Source: Schistosoma mansoni
Lineage: Eukaryota; Platyhelminthes; Trematoda; Strigeidida; Schistosomatidae
Length of the DNA stretch: 64,000 bases
Direction of reading: 5' to 3'
Assembly: GCF_000237925.1 (NCBI RefSeq)
Contig: NC_031502.1
Location: 43,587,975 to 43,651,974, forward strand
Position 1 is the first letter of the stretch. Every line of letters starts with the position of its first letter. Shown here in pieces: positions 27,743-36,900 of this stretch. A program made the position numbers and the translations under genes. A model generated the notes under the pieces. That model saw nothing but the letters and a program-made list of their open reading frames with translations. It did no database searches and was not told the origin of the DNA.

Positions 27743-27912
27743 CTTTAATGTTTTACCCTTAAATACAGGCCCGTAATATCTACTTAACGCCAGAACCGTT
27801 CACAGTAGACAATGGTTTATTAACTCCAACAATGAAACTTGCAAGGATAAATCTACGAAAACATTTTGCAAATACTATTAAAAATCTGTACGAAGAAGAG
27901 AAGTGCTGTTAA
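1558..27912 (+). CDS. ACSL: Long-chain-fatty-acid--CoA ligase (ACSL family), C-terminal 473 residues, 10 exons, 5' part outside window
   Basis: ATP-dependent activation of long-chain fatty acids to acyl-CoA, an ER or outer-mitochondrial membrane enzyme in other animals. Exons: 1558-1590, 2878-2929, 6087-6166, 8864-8935, 19075-19292, 19516-19666, 20966-21130, 22468-22584, 24890-25279, 27769-27912; they join in one frame (1422 nt with stop). Visible motifs in order: adenylate-forming P-loop YTSGSLGLPKG (usual form YTSGTTGxPKG), [51 protein letters not shown] (usual YGQTE), [35 protein letters not shown], and a C-terminal LTPTMKLAR carrying the expected lysine. Animal ACSLs are about 700 residues, so roughly 230 N-terminal residues lie upstream. 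All introns are GT-AG except the GC-AG intron 8936-19074. Introns are full of mobile elements. The subtype (ACSL1/5/6 versus 3/4) is not decided here. Confidence 0.95.
1591..2877 (+). other. ACSL intron, no features seen
   Basis: AT-rich sequence bounded by GTAAGT and TTTTAG. Nothing recognisable inside. Confidence 0.6.
2878..2929 (+). CDS. ACSL: ACSL exon b, P-loop
   Basis: Encodes [17 protein letters not shown] plus the first base of a glycine codon. The acceptor is TTTTAG and the donor GTAGAT (phase 1). This is the first half of the ATP/AMP-binding signature. Confidence 0.92.
3290..5215 (-). mobile_element. Penelope-like retroelement, 3' part, degraded
   Basis: Antisense to ACSL inside its 3.2-kb intron. 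Reading the minus strand: [20 protein letters not shown], then [37 protein letters not shown] and LKYVDDTL, which are reverse-transcriptase motifs in the Penelope style, followed by [20 protein letters not shown], a GIY-YIG endonuclease core. This RT plus GIY-YIG order is diagnostic for Penelope-like elements; a schistosome example named Cercyon is known. The 5' end is missing and the reading frame is broken in several places, so this is an old copy. The 3' border lies near 3290, where a hammerhead-like motif sits. Confidence 0.9.
3296..3345 (-). ncRNA. Hammerhead-like motif in the Penelope-like terminus
   Basis: On the minus strand CTGAAGA (3332-3338) fits the conserved CUGANGA box, followed after a 20-base stretch with short GTG/CAC ends by GAAA (3308-3311) and GTC. 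Hammerhead motifs are known in terminal repeats of Penelope-like elements. Stem I pairing is weak here, so activity is doubtful. Confidence 0.45.
5216..6086 (+). other. Rest of ACSL intron after the Penelope-like copy
   Basis: AT-rich, ending in the long pyrimidine tract before the acceptor at 6085-6086. Nothing else recognised. Confidence 0.5.
6087..6166 (+). CDS. ACSL: ACSL exon c
   Basis: Completes the glycine and continues [17 protein letters not shown]..., ending at EEN before a GTTAGT donor. It follows a long pyrimidine tract and acceptor CTCTAG. Confidence 0.92.
6922..7096 (+). mobile_element. Sm-alpha-type hammerhead SINE, copy 1, with target-site duplication
   Basis: The 175-base insert is flanked by a perfect 14-base direct repeat, catatcattattta, at 6908-6921 and 7097-7110. 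It contains the schistosome hammerhead ribozyme and the same 3' end (ccatctctgct) as the copy at 61426. The stretch matching a pol III B box in copy 2 is degraded here (ggtcagtccc). It lies in ACSL intron 6167-8863, in the sense direction. The clean duplication implies LINE-mediated insertion. Confidence 0.9.
7014..7074 (+). ncRNA. Hammerhead ribozyme (Schistosoma Sm-alpha type), copy 1
   Basis: All core elements are present: stem I ATCCAG (7020-7025) with CTGGAT (7059-7064), CTGACGA box (7026-7032), stem II GTCC/GGAC (7033-7036, 7043-7046), GAAA (7047-7050), a very short CGC/GCG stem III and GTC cleavage site with scission expected after 7058. This is the known self-cleaving RNA of schistosome satellite/SINE repeats. 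No core position is altered, so in vitro activity is likely. Confidence 0.95.
7111..8863 (+). other. ACSL intron remainder, no features seen
   Basis: AT-rich; no coding frame or repeat shared with the rest of the window was recognised. Confidence 0.5.
8864..8935 (+). CDS. ACSL: ACSL exon d, followed by a GC donor
   Basis: 24 codons from [19 protein letters not shown] to QLTM. The only donor that keeps the family alignment and frame is GCAAGT directly after ATG at 8933-8935; the nearest GT, three bases further on, would shift the frame. Confidence 0.9.
10871..12904 (+). mobile_element. CR1-type LINE fragment nested in SR2 copy A
   Basis: Plus-strand pieces in order: endonuclease end [15 protein letters not shown] (10912 on), linker, RT start [20 protein letters not shown] (about 11675-11740), [29 protein letters not shown], and catalytic box FADDVKL (12192-12212). 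At least three frameshifts and the loss of the N-terminal endonuclease make it a dead, 5'-truncated copy. The left junction is sharp: copy A matches copy C up to 10870 and stops there. The right end near 12904 is less sure. Resembles schistosome SR1/SR3 (Perere) elements. Confidence 0.8.
13297..16302 (-). mobile_element. CR1-type LINE with ORF1, nested in SR2 copy A
   Basis: On the minus strand: a decayed ORF1 with cysteine-rich start (near 16200) and a 120-residue stretch (15315-15677), endonuclease (14738-15139: [18 protein letters not shown] start, [10 protein letters not shown], ending LTLGDFNAQ), linker with [14 protein letters not shown] and [11 protein letters not shown] (14187-14648), and RT start [31 protein letters not shown] (13710-13901). 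The RT is cut off soon after, so the 3' half is missing. It is a different CR1 family member from the insert at 10871. ORFs carry several stops. Confidence 0.8.
17836..19074 (+). other. ACSL intron remainder
   Basis: AT-rich. Around 18675-18705 a short stretch (tcttcgttcctgctctcttc) resembles the outer end of the foldback element at 29774-30464. No genes seen. Confidence 0.45.
19075..19292 (+). CDS. ACSL: ACSL exon e
   Basis: Encodes [18 protein letters not shown]..., [17 protein letters not shown] and a charged linker, ending in phase 2 before GTAAGT. It matches the ACSL region after the LPLSH motif without gap. Confidence 0.94.
19516..19666 (+). CDS. ACSL: ACSL exon f
   Basis: Starts phase 2 after TTGTAG and encodes [34 protein letters not shown] and ends at SCP before GTAAGT. 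It matches the GGRVRLMVTGAAP region of animal ACSLs. The preceding intron is only 223 bases. Confidence 0.94.
20027..20499 (-). mobile_element. Solo LTR fossil, Ty3-type candidate
   Basis: The minus strand starts TGTTGGGGCGATC and ends near GTTACA, about 473 bases, with a TATA-like ACTATAAAAACCC in the middle. It sits alone in ACSL intron 19667-20965. It recalls the LTR of the schistosome element Boudicca, but no target duplication was evident, so the outer borders are approximate. Confidence 0.55.
20966..21130 (+). CDS. ACSL: ACSL exon g, YGSTE motif
   Basis: 55 codons from [16 protein letters not shown] to DQMGE, GTAACT donor. It carries the conserved YGxTE adenylation motif with Ser in place of the usual Gln. 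Confidence 0.94.
21180..21421. repeat. 200-N assembly gap flanked by the same 21-mer
   Basis: accgccaattgtaatagttt(c) occurs at 21180-21200 and again at 21401-21421, directly at both edges of the gap. Either a local tandem repeat or contig ends that overlap and were not merged. Confidence 0.8.
21422..22467 (+). other. ACSL intron, no features seen
   Basis: AT-rich sequence with no recognised repeat or coding frame. Confidence 0.5.
22468..22584 (+). CDS. ACSL: ACSL exon h
   Basis: 39 codons containing [13 protein letters not shown] and [13 protein letters not shown], the TGD motif of the adenylate-forming superfamily. CTTCAG acceptor, GTAAGC donor. Confidence 0.94.
23655..24530 (+). mobile_element. 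RTE-like LINE 3' fragment, sense
   Basis: Encodes [20 protein letters not shown] and [17 protein letters not shown] (23699-23935), then after an internal deletion [31 protein letters not shown] and [11 protein letters not shown] (23974-24279). The catalytic box reads YADN instead of YADD. A 3' tail with gtgctaatgtggtatggcaa and acgtacgtacg follows to about 24530. It lies in ACSL intron 22585-24889. Different family from SR2 by sequence; C-terminal WLGHxLRM style suggests the RTE lineage. Confidence 0.75.
24890..25279 (+). CDS. ACSL: ACSL exon i (largest, 130 codons)
   Basis: Encodes [27 protein letters not shown], the C-terminal subdomain and GLKGFEL before GTTAGT. It is flanked by two RTE-like LINE fragments in opposite orientation. 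Confidence 0.95.
25990..26875 (-). mobile_element. RTE-like LINE 3' fragment, antisense
   Basis: Same family as the fragment at 23655 but opposite strand. Minus-strand protein runs from [20 protein letters not shown] through [54 protein letters not shown] to [16 protein letters not shown] (26203-26565 and upstream), with a 3' tail to about 25990. Better preserved than its partner, with few breaks. In ACSL intron 25280-27768. Confidence 0.8.
26876..27560 (-). repeat. GC-richer stretch, possibly further LINE sequence
   Basis: Directly adjoining the antisense RTE-like fragment and clearly richer in G+C than the introns around it. No protein motif recognised. It could be a 5' part of that element or a separate repeat. 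Confidence 0.4.
27711..27739. repeat. (AT)n microsatellite
   Basis: 29-base alternating AT run about 30 bases before the acceptor of the ACSL last exon. Confidence 0.95.
27769..27912 (+). CDS. ACSL: ACSL terminal exon
   Basis: Encodes [33 protein letters not shown] and ends EEEKCC before TAA. A 29-base AT run ends about 30 bases before the acceptor. I saw no clear AATAAA soon after the stop. Confidence 0.95.
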   Translation, partial: ARNIYLTPEPFTVDNGLLTPTMKLARINLRKHFANTIKNLYEEEKCC

Positions 27913-29773
27913 CTATCAAATTGTTTTTTATAGTCAATATTTTAACACAAGGCTATTTTATATCGTGTAGTCTCATTCACTTATTTTAACACTGCACATT
28001 TTCACCTTTTTCAGTAACAGAAGACGATTGTGCTTTAATTCCGCTCTTTATTATTTCCTCAAAAACCAACTATATATATATATTTGCCATTATTTACTGT
28101 AGAAACAAAGTCCCATAACAATGGTGTAACAACTTCTTCGAATTGTTACGCAAGTTCTTTGTCATTCACAGTTAAACGGATCACCAATGCAACCCGAAAG
28201 ATGATAACAAAGAAAACCTTAGAAAGTGGTGTATGTGCTATGCGAGGACTGATGAAACGATTTCCTGTTTATTGAACTCAAGCAGATTGAAGAGGCTTCA
28301 GGATAGGGACTAGTCAAAATGCTTGGTGGCAAATTTTAGTATTTTTTGTGATGATACGAAGAAATTACTTTAAGTAAAAAAAAAGTAGTAGGGTGAATGG
28401 ATGAATCTGATCATGTATTTAAAACAAACTGAATAATTGATCAGATATCTTTTAAAACAAAGCTCAGTAAATGCATTTCCATTATTTAAGTAGATCAAAC
28501 CTGATTCTACTTTACTTTGATTCCACCTTCTTCCAAGATAGACGCGAATAACAGAGATAATACATTCAATACGGGCACATACGAACAAGATAATTTGAGA
28601 GCGACATACACTTACACTACAGATAATGATTAAATACACAGTTACTTTGGATTAGGTAATAGAACACAGAATGCCAATTAACATAAGTTTTCAGATGGAT
28701 AAATACGGCTGGAACGTGACATATCACACACATTAAATGAAGGGTCGGCAGTGTGTATTTAGTTCTTGCCCAAATCCTATTCAAAAAACCCAAATAGGAA
28801 ACGATCCATGTATACAATTCATAGCTTAAATTTTATTAATGACCCAGAGAAATGAGATACTGTAGTTAATATTTTGAAATCACTATGTCAGTTGAAACAT
28901 TATATCGACCATTCCTAATTCAAGATGATGATCACTGTAGTTGGTTGTACTATTAACGCTAGATTATCCGCTGATAACTTGGATAAAACAGGACAGCTTC
29001 ACAAGTTTAAAAGGAAAGAACATATCATTTTCGCTTGAAGTTTATGAAACCTAACGTGAAACCATTTACGTATCTATCATGGTTAGAAAAATTGGTGTTC
29101 GTCAGGTTGTTGAAAATCTTCATTTAGATTAAGGGGTTCATAGAACCCTGCGTCAATAGTTTCACCGCATCTTATGGATAGAATTGTTATTTATTTATAC
29201 TTTTCACCAACCGAGAAACCAAGCCTTGAATTGACATTCGAAGGTCAATATTGATCCATCTGTATCAAAGGACGTGTTATCACCAGTACGGCACTTCGGG
29301 CTTACTACCTATCACATTACAAGAACGTAATGTATTAGACAAAAATATTTTAGTGCACATTATTGCCGATAGCACTTAAAGTGCTTGGGTCTAGTTGGAC
29401 TAGAAAGGTTAGTCGTCAAAATACCATCAAAAATAGATTTTGCTTATAAACAAGGTATTTCATTCTCATTACCTAACCCTACAACTAAAATGACAGCCGT
29501 GTCCAACTGGAATTAGTATCTAATGAGCGATTAGTTTATTATCACCACAGCTTACAAATATAGAATTACCTAAAGATATATACAGAATAATCTATCTTCT
29601 TAGTCTTCAAAATCCCCTTAAGCAACTGAGTAGGCCATATAAATCGCTCTTAAGTAATCGAATGTTTCAGTGAATTCAAGTACACAGAAGACCACGAAAA
29701 TGGAATGACTCTTTGAAAACATACAGTTATCAATTTTGCTAATTGATGAACGTTTATTTACGTTTATTTCAAA
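27913..29773. other. Intergenic stretch after ACSL, 3' UTR plus spacer
   Basis: AT-rich. A 63-codon open frame at 28084-28275 has no recognisable motif and is likely chance. No repeat identified. Confidence 0.5.
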
Positions 29774-30464
29774 TTATCAATTAGGAAAGAGCAAGAACAA
29801 AGATTCTAACAGAATAGCATGAATTCATCTCATTTAGTTGGTTCTCGTCAGCTGCTTAAAACCTGTGATATTTAAAATCACAATTACATAATGGGTTTAA
29901 ATTACTTACATGAAAGCGTTTAGTTGGAAGTTATATTGAAAACACATTAGTATAGTATAGCGAGGGTGTATATAAAAATAATAGATTGAGTATTGTATAC
30001 ATATATATATATATATATTCCTTCGTTGCATCTTGAAAATTTTTCAACTCTTCCTTGTATTTATTACATCATTGAGTCTTCCTTCAACTATCTTCCATAT
30101 TATTAATCTTATTTTATTAGCTGAGCTCTACTCATTTTATTCCTATCAGCGTTTACTTATTATGTAATCACTTGTTTCCGGCCGTTTGAACTGCTGTCAC
30201 AATCAATGTTGTAGAATTTTCTTTTACATAATGTATTTACAACATTCAGTCTATTAAATTTATCGACACCCTTGCTATATTATACTAATGTGTTTTCAAT
30301 ATAACTTCCAACTAAACCCTTTCATGTGAGTAATTTAAACCCATTATGTAATTATGATTTTAAATATCACAGGTTTTAAGCAGCTGACGAGAACCAACTA
30401 AATGAGATGAATTCATGCTATTCTGTTAGAATCTTCGTCCTTGCTCTTTTCAAAATGATAAAGG
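29774..30464. mobile_element. Foldback (palindromic) repeat element
   Basis: Left arm 29774-30003 and right arm 30233-30464 are inverted copies of each other, near-identical over about 180 bases, e.g. ctcatttagttggttctcgt in the left arm and its complement in the right. The roughly 230-base centre holds a short AT run (30001-30018). A third single-arm relative lies at 57447-57521, so this is a family, not a one-off hairpin. No protein or known terminal repeat was recognised. It lies between the 3' ends of ACSL and the Fcf2-like gene. Confidence 0.85.
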
Positions 30465-30793
30465 TAACTATGTGTATGAAATGTCAATTACGCAGTTCTA
30501 TGTTTAAAATAATAGATATTTTGGCTCACCCCTGTACAATAAATGCGAGTCTTATTTTGATGTATGTGAGTCTATACATTATTTCTTAGTATACTGTAAA
30601 ATAATTGTAATAAATTTGAAGTCAAATTAGACTCATAAAAGATATAATCAGTACTTTCAGTACTCTTATTTACGAGAATATTATTAACTGCAAATGTTCT
30701 GAAATACCCTGATTTCAAAAACACGAAAAAATACAATTGAACACGATTTACTGCACAAATATATGTACAAATTGTAAGCTTAATACAAATAAA

Positions 30794-30935
30794 TTATTCA
30801 CGAACAACAACTGTTGCTTGTTGTTTTTTACGGCCAGTTTTTAAGCGCTTCATTTGTTGTTGCTCTTTCCTTTTGATAGCAGCCCGTTTTTCAGCCATAG
30901 TACGTGCAATCTTGGCATATCGTTTTCGTTGAGCC
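30794..30935 (-). CDS. FCF2: Fcf2-like gene, terminal exon
   Basis: Begins with one base completing a lysine, then AQRKRYAKIARTMAEKRAAI and a lysine-rich end GRKKQQATVVVRE followed by TAA. Confidence 0.92.
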
Positions 30936-33900
30936 CTAGAAAAAAATTGTGGAAATGAATAGGGAAACATTACCCTTCACTAACTAATATGACTAGAAAT
31001 ATTGAGTCATATACTCCGGATAAAAACGATGCGAATCAAGAAGATACAAGGAACGCACTCTTTGCAACAGTTTTCAGACAGTAAACGACGTATCATCGGT
31101 TTGTAAACAGGGATAATTATTCACACCTTATAGCATATTTTTGTAGCTTACATGAGAGGCCTTGTTTTTTTTATTTCTAGCAATGGGTGAACAGAATAAC
31201 ACAAATTATACGTAAAATTCGACTGAAGTATCTTAATTATAATGCATTATCATCTACTGTATTCTCGATAACCTCATATTTACCCTTTAAATTATTTATT
31301 TAAGAATATACTACCGAAGACTTAGGGTATTCAACCGTAACAGTGATGTTTTAAACTGTACATGCGGCTAGATGGATAACTTGATAGTACAGTTGTAGCT
31401 ATGGTGATTTATCAGTTTCAAGAACTTGTATCGATGCTATGTAAAACATGATGACTTTAACTGTCCGAGCAGATGAGACGGTAGGAACAATCGATTACTT
31501 CACTCTCTAAGGTCCCAGATAGGCCTACAGATTATATAAAATTGTTTTAAAACTCCCAAATATTCAATAGTTACTAAACATAAAGAATAGCAAAACTCGC
31601 ATCAAATGTATTTTCCAAACGTTCCCCTCCAACGGAACTACCACCAGAAAGATCACTATGCATCGTGAAATTATTTCTGGTACGTTAAAAGGAACATATT
31701 TACTAAGAATCAGAGTAGCTAATGTAAGGAAATATGTTCTTTTTGTATTTATAAAGGTTGGTAACGAAATCTAAAAACCTAGAATCATTCCCCGTAAACT
31801 TTAACTGATATATCCCGACGGGAATAATGAATGGTGAATGTTGGGATCTATTTATGGTATAATGCTATACTTATATTTTTATTGTATAATTGTTAAGTAA
31901 CTAAACTATGTATATTCACAATTCTCTTATTATAAGCTTTATTTTGACTTATAGACTATCATTGTAGGATTTACAATTCTTTATTTATGCCCAGTTTACT
32001 AATTACAATCTCCTACAATCAAAGCCAGTTTTGGCTAGAACTTGTACAAACGTTATTTTCTATTTTATGGTGTGATGTGGTTTGTTTTTTATTTTATTTA
32101 AACACATAAATATTGGTACAAGGAAGCACCAGATACATATGCGCCGCACAAATCTCATTTGATTTGTGTGAGGGCTATGATACTGCACAGGCGCCCAAAC
32201 TGAAACAGGTGGTTTTCTTAGGGAGCCACACCTGGAGCCTTTGACATGAAGGTCTGATCCACAACGCATTGGAGCATCGTAAGGAGATGCAGTCCAATGG
32301 TAGCCCGTGACCAACGATTGGTTCATACGCCATTTGCTCCCTCAGGATACTGGAGTCCATGTACATCATTGGTTTGGAATCAGGGTTTCCCAACTCCCCT
32401 AGGTGAACTTTCCGTGTCCACCAACCCGGTCAAAGCGCCGGACATTCGCTTTTCGTCCTCTCAATTTCGTAAACAACACTTTGACCCGCCACTAGAAGGC
32501 AGTGAGTAGGACTTCCCTGACAGAGGCTATATACGCGTGGCCATATGAGAGCATTTCGAGAGGGAGAGCGGACTTTCCTCACTCTCGGCCGTACCAGGGC
32601 ATTTGGGGGCTTTTGGTTTGTTTGGTTTGTATATTAACCCAGTAAGTTTGAAATATATGATTTATATCGCGGAGGCTGAGATTGGTGTTCTGGACTTAAC
32701 AAGCAGTGTTAGACAGGAAGAAGAAGGACCGATAAAGACTCTGGACTGCTCGTATGGGTTTATGCGTCATTAGTCCGGTCGACAAGTCACTGTTCTCTAA
32801 TTGGCGGCATCATTACGTTACATATTCGTAGGGCACAAAGCTACAAGCTATATCATCAACACTACAACAAAGTATTTGAACTCGCACTGATATTTGTCAT
32901 ATTCAATTGACTGCTTGGTAGACAAGGCTCCTAGCAGAAGTTAGTAAAACTAAAACCCCGACAGTATTATATACGTGATGAAATATAAATTTTGTGCTAA
33001 TAAGATGTAAATTGTAAAAATGATTACGAAATATTTTTTGAGTTATTCACGAGTAACTTCCTCAGATGAAACAACACATTATCAATCAGCTATTCGACAA
33101 CTATCACAAAAGCAAACTAAACTTACTTCATAATTTCAGCATTAGCTAGAAGCTCATCTACAAGTGTTTTCCCTCTTTGTTTTCGTGGCAGTCTATCGTA
33201 GAAGCTTCCAGGATCATCTACAACTACACCCCTCTAAAGCAAATTATTAAGCCAAAAGAAAACAGTAAAAATAACGTGATTTGTCTCTTACAAGGTAATT
33301 AGGATAATAAATTATGTAGAAAACGAGATAGTAACGAAAACTTAACAACTAATAAGTTCTAATGTCGGTACAATATTTGGAAAAGAGATCCTTCAATGAT
33401 ATAATAAGTTTCAACACAGAATTTTAAAAACAGATGACGGACAAAATGATTAGAAATGAGTCGACTACTGTCAATAAACTGAAGAGAATAAAATAAATAA
33501 GTGATACAATTCATTAACCAAATAAAGGTTTGTGGGTCGGGAGTTATGTGTGAAGCCTAGACCTGATGGTTATCTGCCATAACCCAAGTAGATGAAGAGA
33601 GATTTAGACCAAGAACCTGATGGTCGAGAATAGAACGTTTATAATATTATATTGTACAGCTTTACGTACATGTTGGATAATAAGGCATTTATTTATTGAT
33701 GCTCCTTTTGAAATCTTTATATGCCTGTTAATTTAACATGGTAGGAGAGAGACAATAGATTTGCATAAATCCGATCGAGAAATATAAATTCCCAACACAC
33801 TAATTTATACAAGGTTGATACAACAATGCCTTGAACAAACAACTGCATACATTTTTATAACTATTAAATATATGACTTGGCCATAGAAAAATACGACAGC

Positions 33901-36900
33901 AATAAGAAGCTGAAAATAGATAGCGATCATACCAAATTATCATAAATCTAAAATAATTTACCTGGAAGTAAGCAGATTTCCCATCCGATCTTCTCACGTG
34001 TGTATCTGATGAAATAGCTCGACGTAATCTGATTAATTCTAAATCATCACGATCTTCTTCTGTGATATCAGGTCTCGGCAGATCAAACCAGTTTGACAGT
34101 TTGCTTTTGCGTTCAGCCTTAAGTCGAAAATCAAAACAGGTGTGATTTCCCGCCGTACAAATAAAAAACGTTATTTTAATGGAAATAACGGCCATTTTAC
34201 TGACGATTAACAACTTAGCGTTTTGCTTGAAAATTAGAGCAACTTAATTCGTACGTTATCTAAATATTTCAACAAATTTCAGGCCTACTGTGCCATCTTT
34301 AAATAAGCAATTATGAAGGCAACCGAACCACATACCAACATTTATTTCTTCACTTAAACCTGTGACCCCTCGTGGAGGAACGTCAGTCGCGCATAAGCAT
34401 TCTACATCGAGCTCTGTGCTACGCAATCCATTCCAGTTGTTTACAGTTGCTATCCACCCTTTTCATATCTGTTTCCAATCCCCAACGCCATGTTTTTTTG
34501 GTCTTCATCTTTACCGTTTCCCTTCAGGATTTCAGGTTAGCACCTAGCTCGGGATGTTGTCTGATGATTTCCTAAATGTATGTCCTATCCACCTCCCTCG
34601 TCTTTTTCTAAATTCCTCTTCAGTTGAGGCCCACTGATGCAGAGTTTTTACTGTCACACTGATTGTTTTGACCTGCATTTGCTCGTATATATGGGATAGA
34701 AGGGCTGAGTCGTCTGAGAAGTACAAATCGTCTACTTGCATTCTAGCTGTCCATCGTATTCCATGCTTCTCCCCAGATGTCTGGGTCTTCATAATCCATT
34801 CGACCACCAGAAGAGGAAGGGAGAGAGTAAACAGCCTTGTCTGACACCAGTACTTACTTGGAATGGGTCTGTCAGCTGTCCTTTATGCACCACTTTACAG
34901 TGTAGTCCGTCGTATGAATTCCGTATTATGTTGACGATTTTCTCAGGTACACCATAGTGTCAAGGAAGATTCCATAATGTTCCCTCATCCACGCTGTCAA
35001 ACGCCTTCTCATAATCAATGAAGTTGATGTATAGTGACGAGTTCCACTCAACTGATTGTTCGACGATGATACGTAGTGTCGCGATTTGGTCTGTAAACGA
35101 CCCATCCCAAAGGAACCCAGTCTGTTGACCTCAAAGTTGAGTGTCCACTGAATCNNNNNNNNNNNNNNNNNNNNNNNNNNNNNNNNNNNNNNNNNNNNNN
35201 NNNNNNNNNNNNNNNNNNNNNNNNNNNNNNNNNNNNNNNNNNNNNNNNNNNNNNNNNNNNNNNNNNNNNNNNNNNNNNNNNNNNNNNNNNNNNNNNNNNN
35301 NNNNNNNNNNNNNNNNNNNNNNNNNNNNNNNNNNNNNNNNNNNNNNNNNNNNNNNNNNNNNNNNNNNNNNNNNNNNNNNNNNNNNNNNNNNNNNNNNNNN
35401 NNNNNNNNNNNNNNNNNNNNNNNNNNNNNNNNNNNNNNNNNNNNNNNNNNNNNNNNNNNNNNNNNNNNNNNNNNNNNNNNNNNNNNNNNNNNNNNNNNNN
35501 NNNNNNNNNNNNNNNNNNNNNNNNNNNNNNNNNNNNNNNNNNNNNNNNNNNNNNNNNNNNNNNNNNNNNNNNNNNNNNNNNNNGGTATATTGTCAGATCC
35601 TGTTGCTTTCCCATTCTTCATCTGTCTGATGGCTATCCTGATTTCCTCGATCGTTGGTGGAGTGACACCTATAGGAAAGTCTGTGTGTGCTGCTTCGATG
35701 TCCGGTGGATTCCATGGAGTAAGCCGATTCAAGAGTTCCTCAAAGTGTTCTACCCATCTGTTCCTCTGTTCTTGAATTTCAGTGATTGGCTTTTTTCTCT
35801 GTCCTTGACTGGTCTCTCTCGTTTACTATATTTCCTTGTCAGTTTCTTCGTCGTGTCACATAGTTTTTTTTTTAATATTTCTTTCTATTGAAGCTTTTCC
35901 GCTGTCGTTGCTAGCTCTTCCACGTATTTCTGATTGTCAGCTCTAATACTCCTATTCACTTGGTCGTTTGCTTGTGTTTTTGGCCTGTGTCTTGACTTTC
36001 GCTTTTCTTGTTCGGCCGTTGTTAACTGCCGTCTTCTTGCTCTTCCCCTTCTTGAGTTCTGTCCGGGGCTTCGATGGAGATTCATTCCTTATGATGATTC
36101 TTGTGGCTCAGAACCTCCCAGCATGTTGGGGTCAGTGCTCCATTGATCCCTTTTCAATTGTCCTCCACAGTGGTTTCTTCTTCTTTGAGTAGATCTTGTA
36201 AGGCTTGGAACCTGTTCCCAAGTGCTATATTGAGTTCACCGAGTTTCTCAGTATGTCGAAGGAAGGGTGTATTTAACCTTCGTAATGCTGTTTCTCCAAG
36301 TGTTCACTGCTTCTTTAGCTTCAGCTTCTTCTTGGCAACCACCAGCTAGTGGTGATCCGAAGCTATGTCAGTTCCTCTCCTGATTCTCGCGTCTTCCATT
36401 ATCCTTCTGAATTTTTTAGTGATGCAAATATGATCGACTTCGTCCTGTGTAGTATGATCCGGTGAGACCCATGTAGCTTTATGTATGTGTTTGTGGTGGA
36501 ACATTGTGCCGCTCACAACCATTTTGTTGAATGAACATAAATTTGCAAATCTGTCACCATTCTCGTTCCTTTCTCCTTGTCAGTCCATGTCGTCTCATGA
36601 TATCTTCATACCTAGTCTTGTCCGTTTCGACTTCAGCGTTTAGGTCTCCCATCAGGATGGTCATGTCGTTTCTTGAGCACTTCGCTATGAGATTGCAGCC
36701 TCTCGTAAAACTGATCTTTATCGTTGCCCTTGCTATCATTGGTGGGTGAATAACGTTGGACAACATTCATTGTGATTGCCTCCTACTTTGTTTTAAAATA
36801 TGCTTCGACGATCCTGAGTCTACGAGATTCTCATCCTATAAGTGCTTTACGTGCTCCATTGGATAGCATCAAAGCAACTCCCCGAGTGTGAGAAGCATTT

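Noticed and set aside
28084-28275. 63-codon open frame after ACSL
   Set aside because: Short, no similarity recognised, in a likely 3' UTR or spacer.
29845-29860. CTGACGAG in the complement of the foldback arm, like the hammerhead box
   Set aside because: No GAAA box, stem II or cleavage triplet follows; chance likeness.
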